The notes under the pieces were generated by a model. That model did not search any database. It saw only the letters and a list, made by a program, of their open reading frames with translations, and had not been told where the DNA came from. Below are positions 7,384 through 15,815 of a stretch of 64,000 nucleotides of DNA, in pieces. Origin of the DNA: Humibacter sp. RRB41 (GTDB taxonomy: Bacteria > Actinomycetota > Actinomycetes > Actinomycetales > Microbacteriaceae); the NCBI RefSeq assembly GCF_022761015.1, contig NZ_JAKWJQ010000003.1, forward strand, positions 1 to 64,000, given 5' to 3'. The translations under genes were made by a program, and so were the position numbers. The number at the start of each line of letters is the position of its first letter. Position 1 is the first letter of the stretch.

Positions 7384-10300
7384 ATGCCTCGAATCACAAG
7401 GGCGACTCTCGAGCGCGCCCCACATCATCCACGTTCCGCGAATGTGCTCACTCGATCTCTCGCCATGATGGGCGGCCTTGCCGTGCTGGCAGGCGGATCG
7501 TTGGTGGCCACGGGGACGGCATCCGCCGATCCGACCGCGGCCACGACTCTCACGGTCAGTGCCGACCAAACACTCCGTCCAGTGACGCACGTGGCATCCG
7601 GGGCGCTGTACGGTCTCGCGGATGCCTCGACGCCGTCGGATGCGCTGGTCGAAGCGACGCATCCGAACACCTTCGTGCAGATGGCGCCCGGCGGAAGCCA
7701 GCTGCCCAACGGCGAGCCCGCGCCCGCCGGCGATTCGCTTGTTGTCGCGCCGGAGGCGGCGAAGGCCGGCGCCAAGGTCGTGGTGCGCATGTCGGACTGG
7801 TATCCGAACTTTCCGTACAAGTGGGTGAGTTGGTCCGACTGGCTGGGTGCGGTCGACACGCAGATCAAGGTGATCCAGGCATCCGGCGACACCAACATCT
7901 CCGCGGTCGCGCCGTGGAACGAGCCTGACTGGACGTGGAACACGGCGGCTGCCGGCTCGTTCAACGACGGTTGGACGCGCACGGTGAAGGAGATCAAGTC
8001 GCTCGATCCGACGATTCCGATCCAGGGGCCGAGCTACTCCGACAACATCTCGGGCATGCAGAGCTTTCTCGAGAACGCCGTCGCGACGAACACGGTGCCC
8101 GACATCATCGCGTGGCACGAGTTGGAGAGCTCGAGCCACATCGCTACCGACATCGCGACCGTGACCTCGATCGAGAAGAGTCTCGGAATCGCGCCGCGAC
8201 CCATTGCCATCGAGGAATACGGCACCACCTCTGAGGTCGGTGTTCCCGGTGCACTCGTCGGCTATATCGCGAAGTTCGAACGTTACGGAGTGAACAACGC
8301 CGAGCTCGCGTTCTGGAACCACTACGGCACACTCGGCGACACGCTGACCGACACGGGAGGCTCGCCCAACGGTGCCTACTGGCTCTACACCTGGTACGGC
8401 CAGATGACCGGCAAGATGGTCGTCACCACGCCGCCGTCGCAGACCGGACTGGACGGTGCGGCATCCGTCACTGCGGATAAGAAGCAAGTCAGCGTCATCT
8501 TCGGTGGCGGATCGGGCTCGACAGCCGTGAAGGTAACAGGGCTGAACAAGCTCGCGCTCGGCAACCGAGTGAACGTCAAGCTCGAGTACACGCCATCGAA
8601 GGGCCGAACGACGGCGGTCGCCGGCCCGATCACCATCTCGGACAGCACGTATGCCGTGGGCAGCGGAAGCATCACCGTGCCCGTCACGATGAACGCCGCC
8701 AACGGATACCATCTCGTGATCACGAAGGCATCGAAGACGGCGAGCATCGCAGGCACGTACACGCTCGGCAACGCGAACAGTGGACTGCTACTGGACGCCC
8801 CGGGCACGACCTCAGGGACGGCTGCGGTTCAGGCGACGGCGAGCGGCTCGAAGTCGCAGTTGTGGACGCTGGCGGATGCCGGTTCAGGGCTCTACACGAT
8901 CACCAACCGGGGCAGCGGGTTGCGTCTCGGCGTGAACGGAAGCTCGGACACCGGGGCGGCGGCGGTCGCAGAGACCCGATCGTCGGCATCCGATCAGCTC
9001 TGGCAGGTCATCCCGGACGGAAACGGACACGACAAGATCGCGAATTACGACAGCGGTCTGGTGCTGGGCGTGATCGATCAGAGCACGAGTTCGGGCGCGA
9101 AGGTCATCCAGTGGTCGGACGGTCAGGCCACCTCGAGCTGCGGAGCGACAGGGGAGCGTGCGGTCGGCGAGATCGGCAATGCCGTTCAGTTGTGCGGCAA
9201 TGGCGAATACGTGAACATGCCCAACGGCATCGCGAGCTCTCTCACCGGTGATTACACCGTCTCGGAGTGGGTGAACCCGGCTGCCGATATCGCATGGTCG
9301 AGAGCCTTCGACATCGGAACCGGCACGACGGATTACCTCTTCCTCACTGTCAACGCCGGAACGGCACCGCGATTCGCGATCACCACCGGCGGTCCGGGGG
9401 CGGAACAGCAGATCAATGCGACATCCGCTCTGCCGCTGAACCAGTGGTCGCTGCTGACCGTGACCGTCTCCGGAACGACCGGCACGCTGTACGTCAACGG
9501 AACGGCGGTCGGAACGAACACGAATCTGACGCTCCATCCGAGCCAGCTCGGCGCGACGAACCAGAACTGGCTCGGGCGTTCGCAGTACAACGACCCTGAG
9601 CTGAACGGCACCGTGGATGACTTCAACATCTACGATCGCGCGCTCAGCGCATCCGAGGTGGCGACCCTCGCATCGGGTAAGGCCGGCAACGGCGATGTCG
9701 TGCACTACGCGTTCGACGAGGCGGGTGGTGCGACGGCGAAGGACTCGTCCGGGAACGGGCAGGATGCCACGATCGTGTCCGACCCGCAGGCGACCGGCGC
9801 GAACGTATCGTCACCCGATCAGCTCTGGACGCTGACCAAGGCGACGGCTCCGGCCGCACCGACAGCGGTCACCGCGACCACGGGCGACACGTCGGCACGC
9901 GTGGCCTGGACGGCACCGGCATCCGATGGTGGTTCGCTCGTCACCGGGTACTCAGCGAAGGCCACGCCCGGCGGCAAGACCTGCACGGCGACGACTGCCA
10001 CGGACTGCGTGATCACCGGCTTGAAGGACGGAAGGTCGTACACGTTCCAAGTGCAGGCTACGAACGCGCTCGGAGCGTCCGCGTGGTCGAGCTCGAGTGC
10101 GCCGATCACGTTGTCGTACCCGGCAGGAGGCATGGATGTCTCCCTGTCCGTCTCCGCGAAAGCTCAGTGTGTCAACGGTGCGCCGTCGCTGGCCGTGTAC
10201 GTTGCGAACAAAGAGGCAGTGCCGGTGGACGCGAAGGTGACGAGTGTGCTCGGTTCGACATCGGTGTCGGCGCTCGCCGCCGGTGCGGCGAAGTACCTCA

Positions 10301-10425
10301 CCTACGCAGGTCACGGACCGGTGCTCGGTGCGGGGAAGGCATCCGTTGTCACGACGAAGACCGTCGGTGGCAAGAAACACTCGACGACGTATGAGGTTGC
10401 GTACGACGCCGTGAGCTGCAAGTAG
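7384..10425 (+). CDS. Secreted multidomain glycoside hydrolase with ricin-type lectin, LamG and FnIII domains
   Basis: A 1013-residue exported enzyme with a signal peptide of about 47 residues (cleavage near TASA-DPTA). The catalytic part looks like a clan GH-A TIM barrel: APWNEPDW gives Glu180 as likely acid/base, and IEEYG gives Glu277 as likely nucleophile. A beta domain follows, then ricin-B QxW repeats (SQLWTL, DQLWQV), a LamG-like domain, a last DQLWTL repeat, a fibronectin III domain (about residues 820-900) and a C-terminal Ig-like domain with two cysteines. No LPXTG or anchor is visible, so it should be released. It is divergent from the importer operon and probably cuts the polymer whose products that operon imports. 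The GH family and substrate are uncertain. Confidence 0.83.
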   Translation: MPRITRATLERAPHHPRSANVLTRSLAMMGGLAVLAGGSLVATGTASADPTAATTLTVSADQTLRPVTHVASGALYGLADASTPSDALVEATHPNTFVQMAPGGSQLPNGEPAPAGDSLVVAPEAAKAGAKVVVRMSDWYPNFPYKWVSWSDWLGAVDTQIKVIQASGDTNISAVAPWNEPDWTWNTAAAGSFNDGWTRTVKEIKSLDPTIPIQGPSYSDNISGMQSFLENAVATNTVPDIIAWHELESSSHIATDIATVTSIEKSLGIAPRPIAIEEYGTTSEVGVPGALVGYIAKFERYGVNNAELAFWNHYGTLGDTLTDTGGSPNGAYWLYTWYGQMTGKMVVTTPPSQTGLDGAASVTADKKQVSVIFGGGSGSTAVKVTGLNKLALGNRVNVKLEYTPSKGRTTAVAGPITISDSTYAVGSGSITVPVTMNAANGYHLVITKASKTASIAGTYTLGNANSGLLLDAPGTTSGTAAVQATASGSKSQLWTLADAGSGLYTITNRGSGLRLGVNGSSDTGAAAVAETRSSASDQLWQVIPDGNGHDKIANYDSGLVLGVIDQSTSSGAKVIQWSDGQATSSCGATGERAVGEIGNAVQLCGNGEYVNMPNGIASSLTGDYTVSEWVNPAADIAWSRAFDIGTGTTDYLFLTVNAGTAPRFAITTGGPGAEQQINATSALPLNQWSLLTVTVSGTTGTLYVNGTAVGTNTNLTLHPSQLGATNQNWLGRSQYNDPELNGTVDDFNIYDRALSASEVATLASGKAGNGDVVHYAFDEAGGATAKDSSGNGQDATIVSDPQATGANVSSPDQLWTLTKATAPAAPTAVTATTGDTSARVAWTAPASDGGSLVTGYSAKATPGGKTCTATTATDCVITGLKDGRSYTFQVQATNALGASAWSSSSAPITLSYPAGGMDVSLSVSAKAQCVNGAPSLAVYVANKEAVPVDAKVTSVLGSTSVSALAAGAAKYLTYAGHGPVLGAGKASVVTTKTVGGKKHSTTYEVAYDAVSCK

Positions 10426-10433
10426 GGCCTCCG

Positions 10434-10527
10434 GTGGTCGAGTAGCGCGCGGCCGCAGACCGCACGCGTATCGAGACCCGATTGCGGATCTCGATACGCG
10501 TCGCCTCGGCGGCGCTACTCGATCAGC
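10434..10527. repeat. Dispersed GGTCGAGTAG inverted-repeat element
   Basis: GGTCGAGTAGCGC and a CGCGTATCGAGA block on the left are mirrored by TCTCGATACGCG and GGCGCTACTCGATC on the right. The element fills the gap between two convergent genes. Related pieces occur at 13209-13335, 34212-34286, 39020-39037 and 57843-57890. Confidence 0.75.
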
Positions 10528-10530
10528 GGG

Positions 10531-11346
10531 TCAGCCCAGCGACTCGAAGACCGTGCCGTCGCCGAAGGTGGCGACGCCCCCGGCGACGGATGCCGGCACC
10601 TCGAACACGACGATGCCGCTCGCCTGCTGGCCGGCGCCGAGCGTGACCTCCGGCATCTGGTTGCTCGCGTCGTACATGGCCGTCGCGTGCGAGTACACGT
10701 TGCCGCTCGAGTCGGTGAAGCTGGCGTCGTAGGCGACTGTGCCGGCATCCACACCGGCATCCGTCGCCTGCACATTCACGATGAAGGCCACGTACTTCTT
10801 GCCGGCGTCGGGGGCGTCGAACTCGTCGTATCCGGTCCAGTTGCCGTCGAAGCCGGTGACCCACTCCGTGTAGTCGGCAGTCGTGCCGTCCAGGCGGTTG
10901 GTCGTCTGCATCGACGTCTTCGTGCCCGCTGCATACGGGTTGTCGTAGCTCTGACCGACCGTCGCGGCCTTCTCCGCTGCTGCGGCGTCGGCGGCGGCTT
11001 GGGCATCCGCGGCGGCCTGGGCATCCGTTGCCGCTGCATTGTGCCCGTTCTCGCAATCGATGATCGCGAGCGCGAGGGTGTAATCGCCCTCGCACTTCGC
11101 CTGCAGCTCGAGCTTCTTCTGAGTGGTCTTCGCCTTCGGGATGTCCCCGCGCAGGCACTCGTTGCGGGCATCCGTGTGCGAGAACGCCTTCGCGCACGCC
11201 ACGGCGGTGGCTGTGTCGATGCGGGGTGCTGCGACGGTGTTCCACGCGAGAATGCCGACGCCCACGAACAGGGCGACGACGAGAATCGATGCCGCGGCAT
11301 ACGCGGCCGAACGCAGCCCCTTCGGCTGCGAGCTGAACTTCTTCAT
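10531..11346 (-). CDS. Membrane-anchored DUF4352-like protein
   Basis: A 271-residue protein with one membrane segment at residues 14-36 and the rest outside the cell. Three or four cysteines in residues 50-100 (VACAKAF, NECLRG, AKCEGD, DCENGH) could form disulfides. An Ala/Asp/Gln-rich low-complexity linker follows at about 100-125. The C-terminal 120 residues look like the immunoglobulin-like DUF4352 fold (KYVAFIVNVQATD, SFTDSSGNVY). The ATG at 11346 is supported by AAAGGA nine bases upstream; an in-frame extension upstream has no ribosome site. Function unknown. Confidence 0.75.
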   Translation of the reverse strand: MKKFSSQPKGLRSAAYAAASILVVALFVGVGILAWNTVAAPRIDTATAVACAKAFSHTDARNECLRGDIPKAKTTQKKLELQAKCEGDYTLALAIIDCENGHNAAATDAQAAADAQAAADAAAAEKAATVGQSYDNPYAAGTKTSMQTTNRLDGTTADYTEWVTGFDGNWTGYDEFDAPDAGKKYVAFIVNVQATDAGVDAGTVAYDASFTDSSGNVYSHATAMYDASNQMPEVTLGAGQQASGIVVFEVPASVAGGVATFGDGTVFESLG

Positions 11347-11512
11347 GATGGTGAGTCCTTTGGTGCAGAGGGCCGCGGTCGGCCCCGAGTCCAGCCGCGC
11401 TGCTGTGCTGCGGCACCCGCCGAGTGGCGAATATTGCAGGATGCCCGAGGCCACTGACATTTCCTCAGGTCTGGTCGGTGACATGTGCGCGAGGAGTCGG
11501 CTTCGGTGACTA

Positions 11513-11544
11513 TTACCGACACTTATGTCGCTAAGTGTCGGTAA
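11513..11544. promoter_or_regulatory. Perfect 13-bp inverted repeat, candidate operator
   Basis: TTACCGACACTTA (11513-11525) and its exact complement TAAGTGTCGGTAA (11532-11544) flank six bases. It lies in the divergent gap between the DUF4352-like gene and a small gene. The symmetry suggests a dimeric DNA-binding protein or a recombinase site; no T-tract supports a terminator. Confidence 0.5.
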
Positions 11545-11578
11545 GGCTGCAGGCGATTCTCGCAACAGGGGAGGACGC

Positions 11579-11830
11579 ATGGCCGACATCGTGAATTCCC
11601 TTCTGGCCGCGCGGTTTCAGCGTGCGGCGAAGCTCGCGGCGCGGGACCCCAGCGAGTGGGCGGTCGCCGGAGGCACTGATGTCGTGTTCACGGTTGCGTT
11701 GCGCCTATCGACCGGGCGGGACGCGTTCGCCGATCAGGTCGGAGCGTTGACGTGGGAGTACGCGGTAGCCGCGTTGTGTGGGGGAGAGCCGAACATGCGG
11801 AATCCGACTTTGCGAATCCGTGACTTTTAG
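11579..11830 (+). CDS. Small protein of unknown function, possibly truncated
   Basis: An 83-residue frame starts at an ATG with GGGGAGG five bases upstream, so its start looks real. The first 65 residues (MADIVNSLLAARFQRAAKLA onward) are helical and resemble no family I recognise. The last ten residues are encoded by the 22-bp direct repeats that precede the DUF4143 ATPase gene, and the stop codon lies inside them. This suggests that the repeat-ATPase cassette replaced the original 3' end. Confidence 0.5.
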   Translation: MADIVNSLLAARFQRAAKLAARDPSEWAVAGGTDVVFTVALRLSTGRDAFADQVGALTWEYAVAALCGGEPNMRNPTLRIRDF

Positions 11831-11893
11831 TCTGCGTTTCCGTGACTGCATGAGTGCGAATCCGTGACTTTGTTGATGCGTTTCCGTGACTTT
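11796..11893 (+). repeat. Four or five 22-bp direct repeats (iteron-like)
   Basis: Units starting at 11811, 11833, 11855 and 11877 are spaced exactly 22 bp. The conserved core is TGCG(AAT/TTT)CCGTGACT, and the AAT and TTT forms alternate; a degenerate unit starts at 11796. The array ends just before the -10 box of the DUF4143 ATPase gene. Two helical turns per unit puts all cores on one DNA face, as expected for cooperative protein binding. Confidence 0.85.
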
Positions 11894-11898
11894 GGGCT

Positions 11899-11904
11899 TA
11901 GTCT
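11899..11904 (+). promoter_or_regulatory. Leaderless -10 box of the first DUF4143 gene
   Basis: TAGTCT lies six bases before the ATG at 11911, and no Shine-Dalgarno sequence is present. Transcription would start at or next to the start codon. The second DUF4143 gene has the same spacing (TATGGT, six bases, GTG). Confidence 0.6.
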
Positions 11905-11910
11905 CTCGCT

Positions 11911-13161
11911 ATGGCACCCTTGCGTCCGCGTCATATCACCACCTTCGCCAACGAGGCATTGGACACCTTTCCCGCCGTGATCATTGAGGGTGCACGGCAG
12001 GTCGGCAAGAGCACCACCGCGGGCGAACTCGCCCACGGCAGGGAGTCGGTGGTGCTCACCCTCGACGACGAGGATGTCCGCGCAGCGGCAATACGCGATC
12101 CGGCAACTTTCGTTGCACAGGCAGGCAGCGGAACACTGGTCGTCGATGAGATTCAGCGCGCACCCGATCTGCTGCTGGCGATCAAGGCGTCAATCGATCG
12201 AGACCGAAGGCCGGGGCGATTTCTCCTCACCGGATCGAGCGACATGCTCCGGATGCCCGGCGCACCCGAAAGCCTCGCAGGTCGCGCGGTCACGGTCGCG
12301 CTCGACACGTTCAGCCAAGGTGAGCTGCTCAATCGAGTGGACGACTTCGTCTCGCGAGTCGCCAACAATACGAATGTGCTCACGGGCTTTGAAACCGACT
12401 TCGATCGCCAGGCATTGGTGGACCGGATCGTCACCGGCGGGTACCCGGAGGCACAGTCTTTGTCGACACGAATGCGTGATCTGTGGTTCGACGCCTACGC
12501 AACGCGTCTCGTCACGCGTGATTCGCGCGAACTCACTCGGGCATCCGATCCAGCGCGGCTCGCAGCGTTGCTCCGATTGATCGCCGCGAACCAGTCAGGA
12601 GAGCTCGTCAGGGCACGGTTGGCACGCGACGCGTCGATGCCGGAGACTGCAGCGTCGGTGGCACTCGACCTTCTGCAGACGATGTTCCTCATTGGCCTAC
12701 TTCGCCCATGGACGCCAAACCTTACCAGTCGTGAGGTGGGGCGGCCTAAGGCCATCGTGATGGACCCCGGTCTAGCAGCCCGGCTCGCTCGGCTCCCGGC
12801 ATCGGCGCTCGCCTCGCCTTTGGGCTCGCCACATTTGGGCGGTCAAGTGGAGGGCTTCGTCGTGTCCGAGCTTCGCAAGCAGTCGAGGTGGGCCAGCCGT
12901 CCACACGAGCTCTTTCATTTTCGAGATCGAGCGGGACTCGAAGTCGACGTCGTCGCCGAACTCGACGATGGTCGCGTCGTCTGCATCGAGGTGAAGGCAG
13001 GCGCGACGGCCAAGTCCGAGCATTTCAGTGCTCTCGCATCGTTGCGGGATCGGCTGGGCGACCGGTTCGTTGCCGGCATCGTGCTCAATACCTCGCAACG
13101 CGCGCTACCTTTCGGCGATCGCCTCTGGGCCGTGCCGGTCCCGGCGCTGTGGGAGGTGTAA
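11911..13161 (+). CDS. AAA+ ATPase with DUF4143 domain (first copy)
   Basis: A 416-residue protein. The N-terminal ATPase has a Walker A at residues 27-35 (GARQVGKST), a Walker B ending in Asp79-Glu80 (LVVDEIQ) and a sensor-like LLTGSSD. The C-terminal DUF4143 part has a PD-(D/E)XK-like pattern: Asp346 in GLEVDVV and Glu360-x-Lys362 in CIEVKAG. These proteins are common in genomic islands; their job is not established. The gene appears leaderless and is fronted by 22-bp repeats. A distant paralogue lies at 29072-30325. Confidence 0.9.
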   Translation: MAPLRPRHITTFANEALDTFPAVIIEGARQVGKSTTAGELAHGRESVVLTLDDEDVRAAAIRDPATFVAQAGSGTLVVDEIQRAPDLLLAIKASIDRDRRPGRFLLTGSSDMLRMPGAPESLAGRAVTVALDTFSQGELLNRVDDFVSRVANNTNVLTGFETDFDRQALVDRIVTGGYPEAQSLSTRMRDLWFDAYATRLVTRDSRELTRASDPARLAALLRLIAANQSGELVRARLARDASMPETAASVALDLLQTMFLIGLLRPWTPNLTSREVGRPKAIVMDPGLAARLARLPASALASPLGSPHLGGQVEGFVVSELRKQSRWASRPHELFHFRDRAGLEVDVVAELDDGRVVCIEVKAGATAKSEHFSALASLRDRLGDRFVAGIVLNTSQRALPFGDRLWAVPVPALWEV

Positions 13162-13208
13162 GCGACCGGCGAGAGCGCCGATGGCCGGCGCCGGGGCGCC
13201 CCCGTCGT

Positions 13209-13335
13209 CGGTTGAGTAGCGCCACCTGAAGGGAGACGCGTATCGAAACCCGCCACGCGGCATTCAACCGCGCGAGGGTTTCGACACGCGCCTGCGGCGC
13301 TGCTCAACCGGGGTCGGGCGCGCTACTCGACCAGC
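13209..13335. repeat. Dispersed GGTTGAGTAG/GTATCGAAACCC palindromic element
   Basis: GGTTGAGTAGCGCC and CGCGTATCGAAACCC are mirrored by GGGTTTCGACACGCG and GGCGCTGCTCAACC, then a further CGCTACTCGACCAGCGG. The last block overlaps the 3' end of the minus-strand gene at 13323 and supplies its Val-Glu-stop ending. It is a family member of the element at 10434. Confidence 0.75.
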
Positions 13336-14258
13336 GGAGGGGGAGGCGCCTGCTCCAGCGCGAGCGCCGCGTTAGCGGCATCCACGCGGGAGGTGTCGGC
13401 GGTGACCCGGTGCAGGGCGCTGCGGGCGGCATCCACCTCGCCGGTGTTCTGCTGCTCCAGCGCGAGGGCGTGCTCGGACTGGGCGACGAGCTGCGACCAG
13501 TGCTGGCGCGCCGCGTCGGCGTTGAGTGCTGCCTGGCGCACGGCGGTGGCGAACTGGCGAAGGCGCTGGCCGTCATCCGGATTGCACGTGATCACCGCCG
13601 CGAACGCGTCGCTCTGGATGAGCAGGTAGAGCTCGCGGGCGTCGTGCATGCGGGTCTTCTTGGCGACGCCACCTACGATGGCGCCGACCGGTCCGAAGAG
13701 CAGTCCGCCGGCCGCGATGCGGGTGAGGGTGGAGCGGCTGCTCGTGGCGAGGTTGCCGGCCGTGTCGACGGTGGCCATGACGGATGCCGTCAGCGCGAAC
13801 GTTCCCTGCGGCACCGTGATCGCGGTGGGGCTGACGCTCGCGGAGCCGTCCTTGCCGCGGTAGTGCGCGATGCGATGGTTGCCGAACGTCTGCGCCTGGG
13901 TGAGTGCCTTTTCGGATGCCTTCAGTCGCGCCGAGCGCGCCTTGGTCGCGGCATCCAGAGCCTTTTCGGCCGAGCGGATGCTTGTTTGATAGGCGAGTCG
14001 AGCGTCGTGCTGCTCGCGCTCGGCGGGTGACATCGCGGCGATGCGGGCATTCGTGCGATTGCGGCGGTGCAGCCAGAGCGCCAGTACGGTCGCGCCGGCG
14101 GCGATGAGCGCGACCAGCACGATGAGCGCGCCGATAGCTGCTGCCGGATCGCCCGCCGCTGTGGAGACGATGCGGTCGACGACAGCAGGGCCGGTGCCGT
14201 CGGTGGTTGGGCCTCCAAGAGTAGGAATGGGGCGGAACTTGAGTGCTCCCTTTATCAA
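13323..14258 (-). CDS. Single-span membrane protein with coiled coil, unknown function
   Basis: Up to 311 residues: one membrane segment at about 40-63, then a basic stretch (LHRRNR), a charged coiled-coil region (about 75-120), a beta-rich part, a Gly-rich stretch (GGLLFGPVGAIVGGVAKK) and a second helical region ending in a Pro run. No family recognised. The TTG at 14258 is the only start upstream of the membrane segment that I could find, and it lacks a good ribosome site, so the N terminus is unsure. The last codons, LVE-stop, come from the dispersed repeat. Confidence 0.6.
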   Translation of the reverse strand: MIKGALKFRPIPTLGGPTTDGTGPAVVDRIVSTAAGDPAAAIGALIVLVALIAAGATVLALWLHRRNRTNARIAAMSPAEREQHDARLAYQTSIRSAEKALDAATKARSARLKASEKALTQAQTFGNHRIAHYRGKDGSASVSPTAITVPQGTFALTASVMATVDTAGNLATSSRSTLTRIAAGGLLFGPVGAIVGGVAKKTRMHDARELYLLIQSDAFAAVITCNPDDGQRLRQFATAVRQAALNADAARQHWSQLVAQSEHALALEQQNTGEVDAARSALHRVTADTSRVDAANAALALEQAPPPPLVE

Positions 14259-14260
14259 CG

Positions 14261-14290
14261 GGAGGCGGCCCGCAAAAGCAGGCCGCCTCT
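14261..14290 (-). terminator. Hairpin after the DUF2130 gene
   Basis: GAGGCGGCC (14262-14270) pairs with GGCCGCCTC (14281-14289) across a ten-base loop. It lies about 35 bases past the stop codon of the DUF2130 gene on the minus strand and separates it from the next minus-strand gene. Confidence 0.7.
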
Positions 14291-14324
14291 GAACGGAGTG
14301 CGGGTGAGCGCCGGTGGCAGTCTT

Positions 14325-15635
14325 CTAGGCGGCGTCCTCGCCCTCCGGGGGCTCCAGCTCGGCGAACTTGGCCTGCATGGTCGGGTTGCCTTTGGTGAGC
14401 TTCTTGACACTGAGGCCTGTTGCCTTGTCACTGGCAAGCCGGAGATTGTTCCCAGAACCCAGCAGACCCTCCTTGACCTTCTGGAGGCGGTCGATGGCTG
14501 CGTCGATGTCCTTGATCGCCGCATCGAACTTGCGCTTGGCGAGGTCGACATTCCGACCGAATCCCGACTTGAACTCATCGAGCTCGGCCTCGAAGTTGGT
14601 GATGTCGATGTTCTGCTTCTTCACCTGCTCCAGCTCCGACTTGACCAAGATGTTCGTCTGAGCGGCATTGCGCAGCAGTGCGATGATGGCCAGGAAGAAC
14701 TGCGGACGGATGACGAACATCTTCGGGTAGAGATGCGAGACATCAGTAATGCCGGTGTAGAGCTCGGAGTCTTCCTCGAGCATCGACACGAGCACCGCGT
14801 ACTCGCATCCCTTGTCATTCCGGTCCTTGTCGAGCTTCGCGAGGAAGTCTGCGTTCTTCTTCTTGCTGGCGGTGAGGTCCGCCTCGTTCTTCATGTCGAA
14901 CATGATCGAGATGTATTCGACGCCGTCGCTGAATTCCCGGAAGATGTAGTCACCCTTCGTGCCGCCCGACGTGTCGTTGTCCTTCCCGAACTCGGCGTTC
15001 TGGAAGCCGAGCGAGCGTGCACGGTTGAACTCGTTCTCGCAGTGCTGTTCGAGGGTCTCGCCGAGCAATTTGACGGACAGCTTGGCCTTCATGTCCTTGT
15101 AGCGCTCGATGAGCTCATCCTTGACCGCGAGTTCCTTAGAGTGCGATTCCCGGAGAGCGGCATCCTGCGCCAGCTGCTCAGCCTTGTTCACCGCCAGCTG
15201 CTTCTCGGCCTCGCTGAGCTGTTCCTGTGCCGTAGAAACGGCCTTGGTGACCGCGAGCTCTCGCTGGGTTGCCGCCTGCTCCAGTTCGGACTTCAGCCGC
15301 TCGATGACGGCGTCCTTCTCCGAGGCAGCCTTCTGCGCCTGCTGTGCGACCTTCGTCTCCGCAAGCTCCTTGGCGGTGCCGGCGTTTGTGAGCTCCGTTG
15401 TGAGCCGCTGAATCTCGGCATCCTTCTCGGCGCTGGTCTTCTGTGCCTCCTGGGCGGCCTTCGCTTCCGCGAGCTTGATTTCGGCGGCCTTGACCTTCTC
15501 GGCCTCGGCCAGGCGAGTGTGGAGATCCTTCTCGAACTCCGCCGTGCGTACCTGCTGCGCGATGTCGGCGTACTCCGCCTCGTCGATGGTGAATGCGGTC
15601 CCGCAGCGGGGGCATTTGATCTCTCTTGCGTTCAT
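14325..15635 (-). CDS. DUF2130 protein with long coiled coil
   Basis: A 436-residue protein. It opens with a zinc-ribbon half ([10 protein letters not shown], residues 5-14), then a coiled coil of about 180 residues rich in Ala, Glu, Gln and Lys, then the conserved DUF2130 core ([63 protein letters not shown]). DUF2130 is thought to have a restriction-endonuclease-like fold; the family has no proven activity. The ATG at 15635 has GGAGG seven bases upstream. It is divergent from the type I R-M operon with 180 bases between, so it may be an accessory gene of that system. Confidence 0.88.
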   Translation of the reverse strand: MNAREIKCPRCGTAFTIDEAEYADIAQQVRTAEFEKDLHTRLAEAEKVKAAEIKLAEAKAAQEAQKTSAEKDAEIQRLTTELTNAGTAKELAETKVAQQAQKAASEKDAVIERLKSELEQAATQRELAVTKAVSTAQEQLSEAEKQLAVNKAEQLAQDAALRESHSKELAVKDELIERYKDMKAKLSVKLLGETLEQHCENEFNRARSLGFQNAEFGKDNDTSGGTKGDYIFREFSDGVEYISIMFDMKNEADLTASKKKNADFLAKLDKDRNDKGCEYAVLVSMLEEDSELYTGITDVSHLYPKMFVIRPQFFLAIIALLRNAAQTNILVKSELEQVKKQNIDITNFEAELDEFKSGFGRNVDLAKRKFDAAIKDIDAAIDRLQKVKEGLLGSGNNLRLASDKATGLSVKKLTKGNPTMQAKFAELEPPEGEDAA

Positions 15636-15753
15636 GTCGATCCTCCGATCGTGTGTGCGGACCGCAGTGGGAGCGCCGGAGAGTCCCTTGCGGTGACGGC
15701 GAGTGCCGCCGGGGCAAGGATGGCGAATCTTCGTCGTCATTGCGCAATCTATA

Positions 15754-15773
15754 CTGATAACCCCCATTATCAG
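15754..15773. promoter_or_regulatory. CTGATAA inverted repeat in the R-M control region
   Basis: CTGATAA (15754-15760) and TTATCAG (15767-15773) flank six bases. The AT-rich patch lies 31-50 bases upstream of the R-M operon -10 box and in the divergent gap with the DUF2130 gene, so it could serve a regulator of both. Confidence 0.45.
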
Positions 15774-15803
15774 CAGGCGATCACAGCCCAATCGGAACTC
15801 GGC

Positions 15804-15809
15804 TAGATT
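15804..15809 (+). promoter_or_regulatory. Leaderless -10 box of the R-M operon
   Basis: TAGATT stands six bases before the ATG at 15816 and no ribosome-binding sequence is present. I see no good -35 box. Confidence 0.55.
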
Positions 15810-15815
15810 CCTTCT

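Noticed and set aside
7036-8712. 558-codon open frame antisense to the secreted glycosidase
   Set aside because: Its composition is Arg/His/Gly-rich with no domain, and the plus strand encodes a convincing signal peptide and catalytic motifs. It is a by-product of high GC.
11796-11893. CRISPR-like array
   Set aside because: Units are contiguous with a constant 22-bp period and no unique spacers of CRISPR length; no cas genes are present.
14067-15806. 579-codon open frame antisense to the DUF2130 gene
   Set aside because: The Leu/Arg-rich translation is the mirror of the Glu/Ala/Lys coiled coil on the minus strand; no start site or family.
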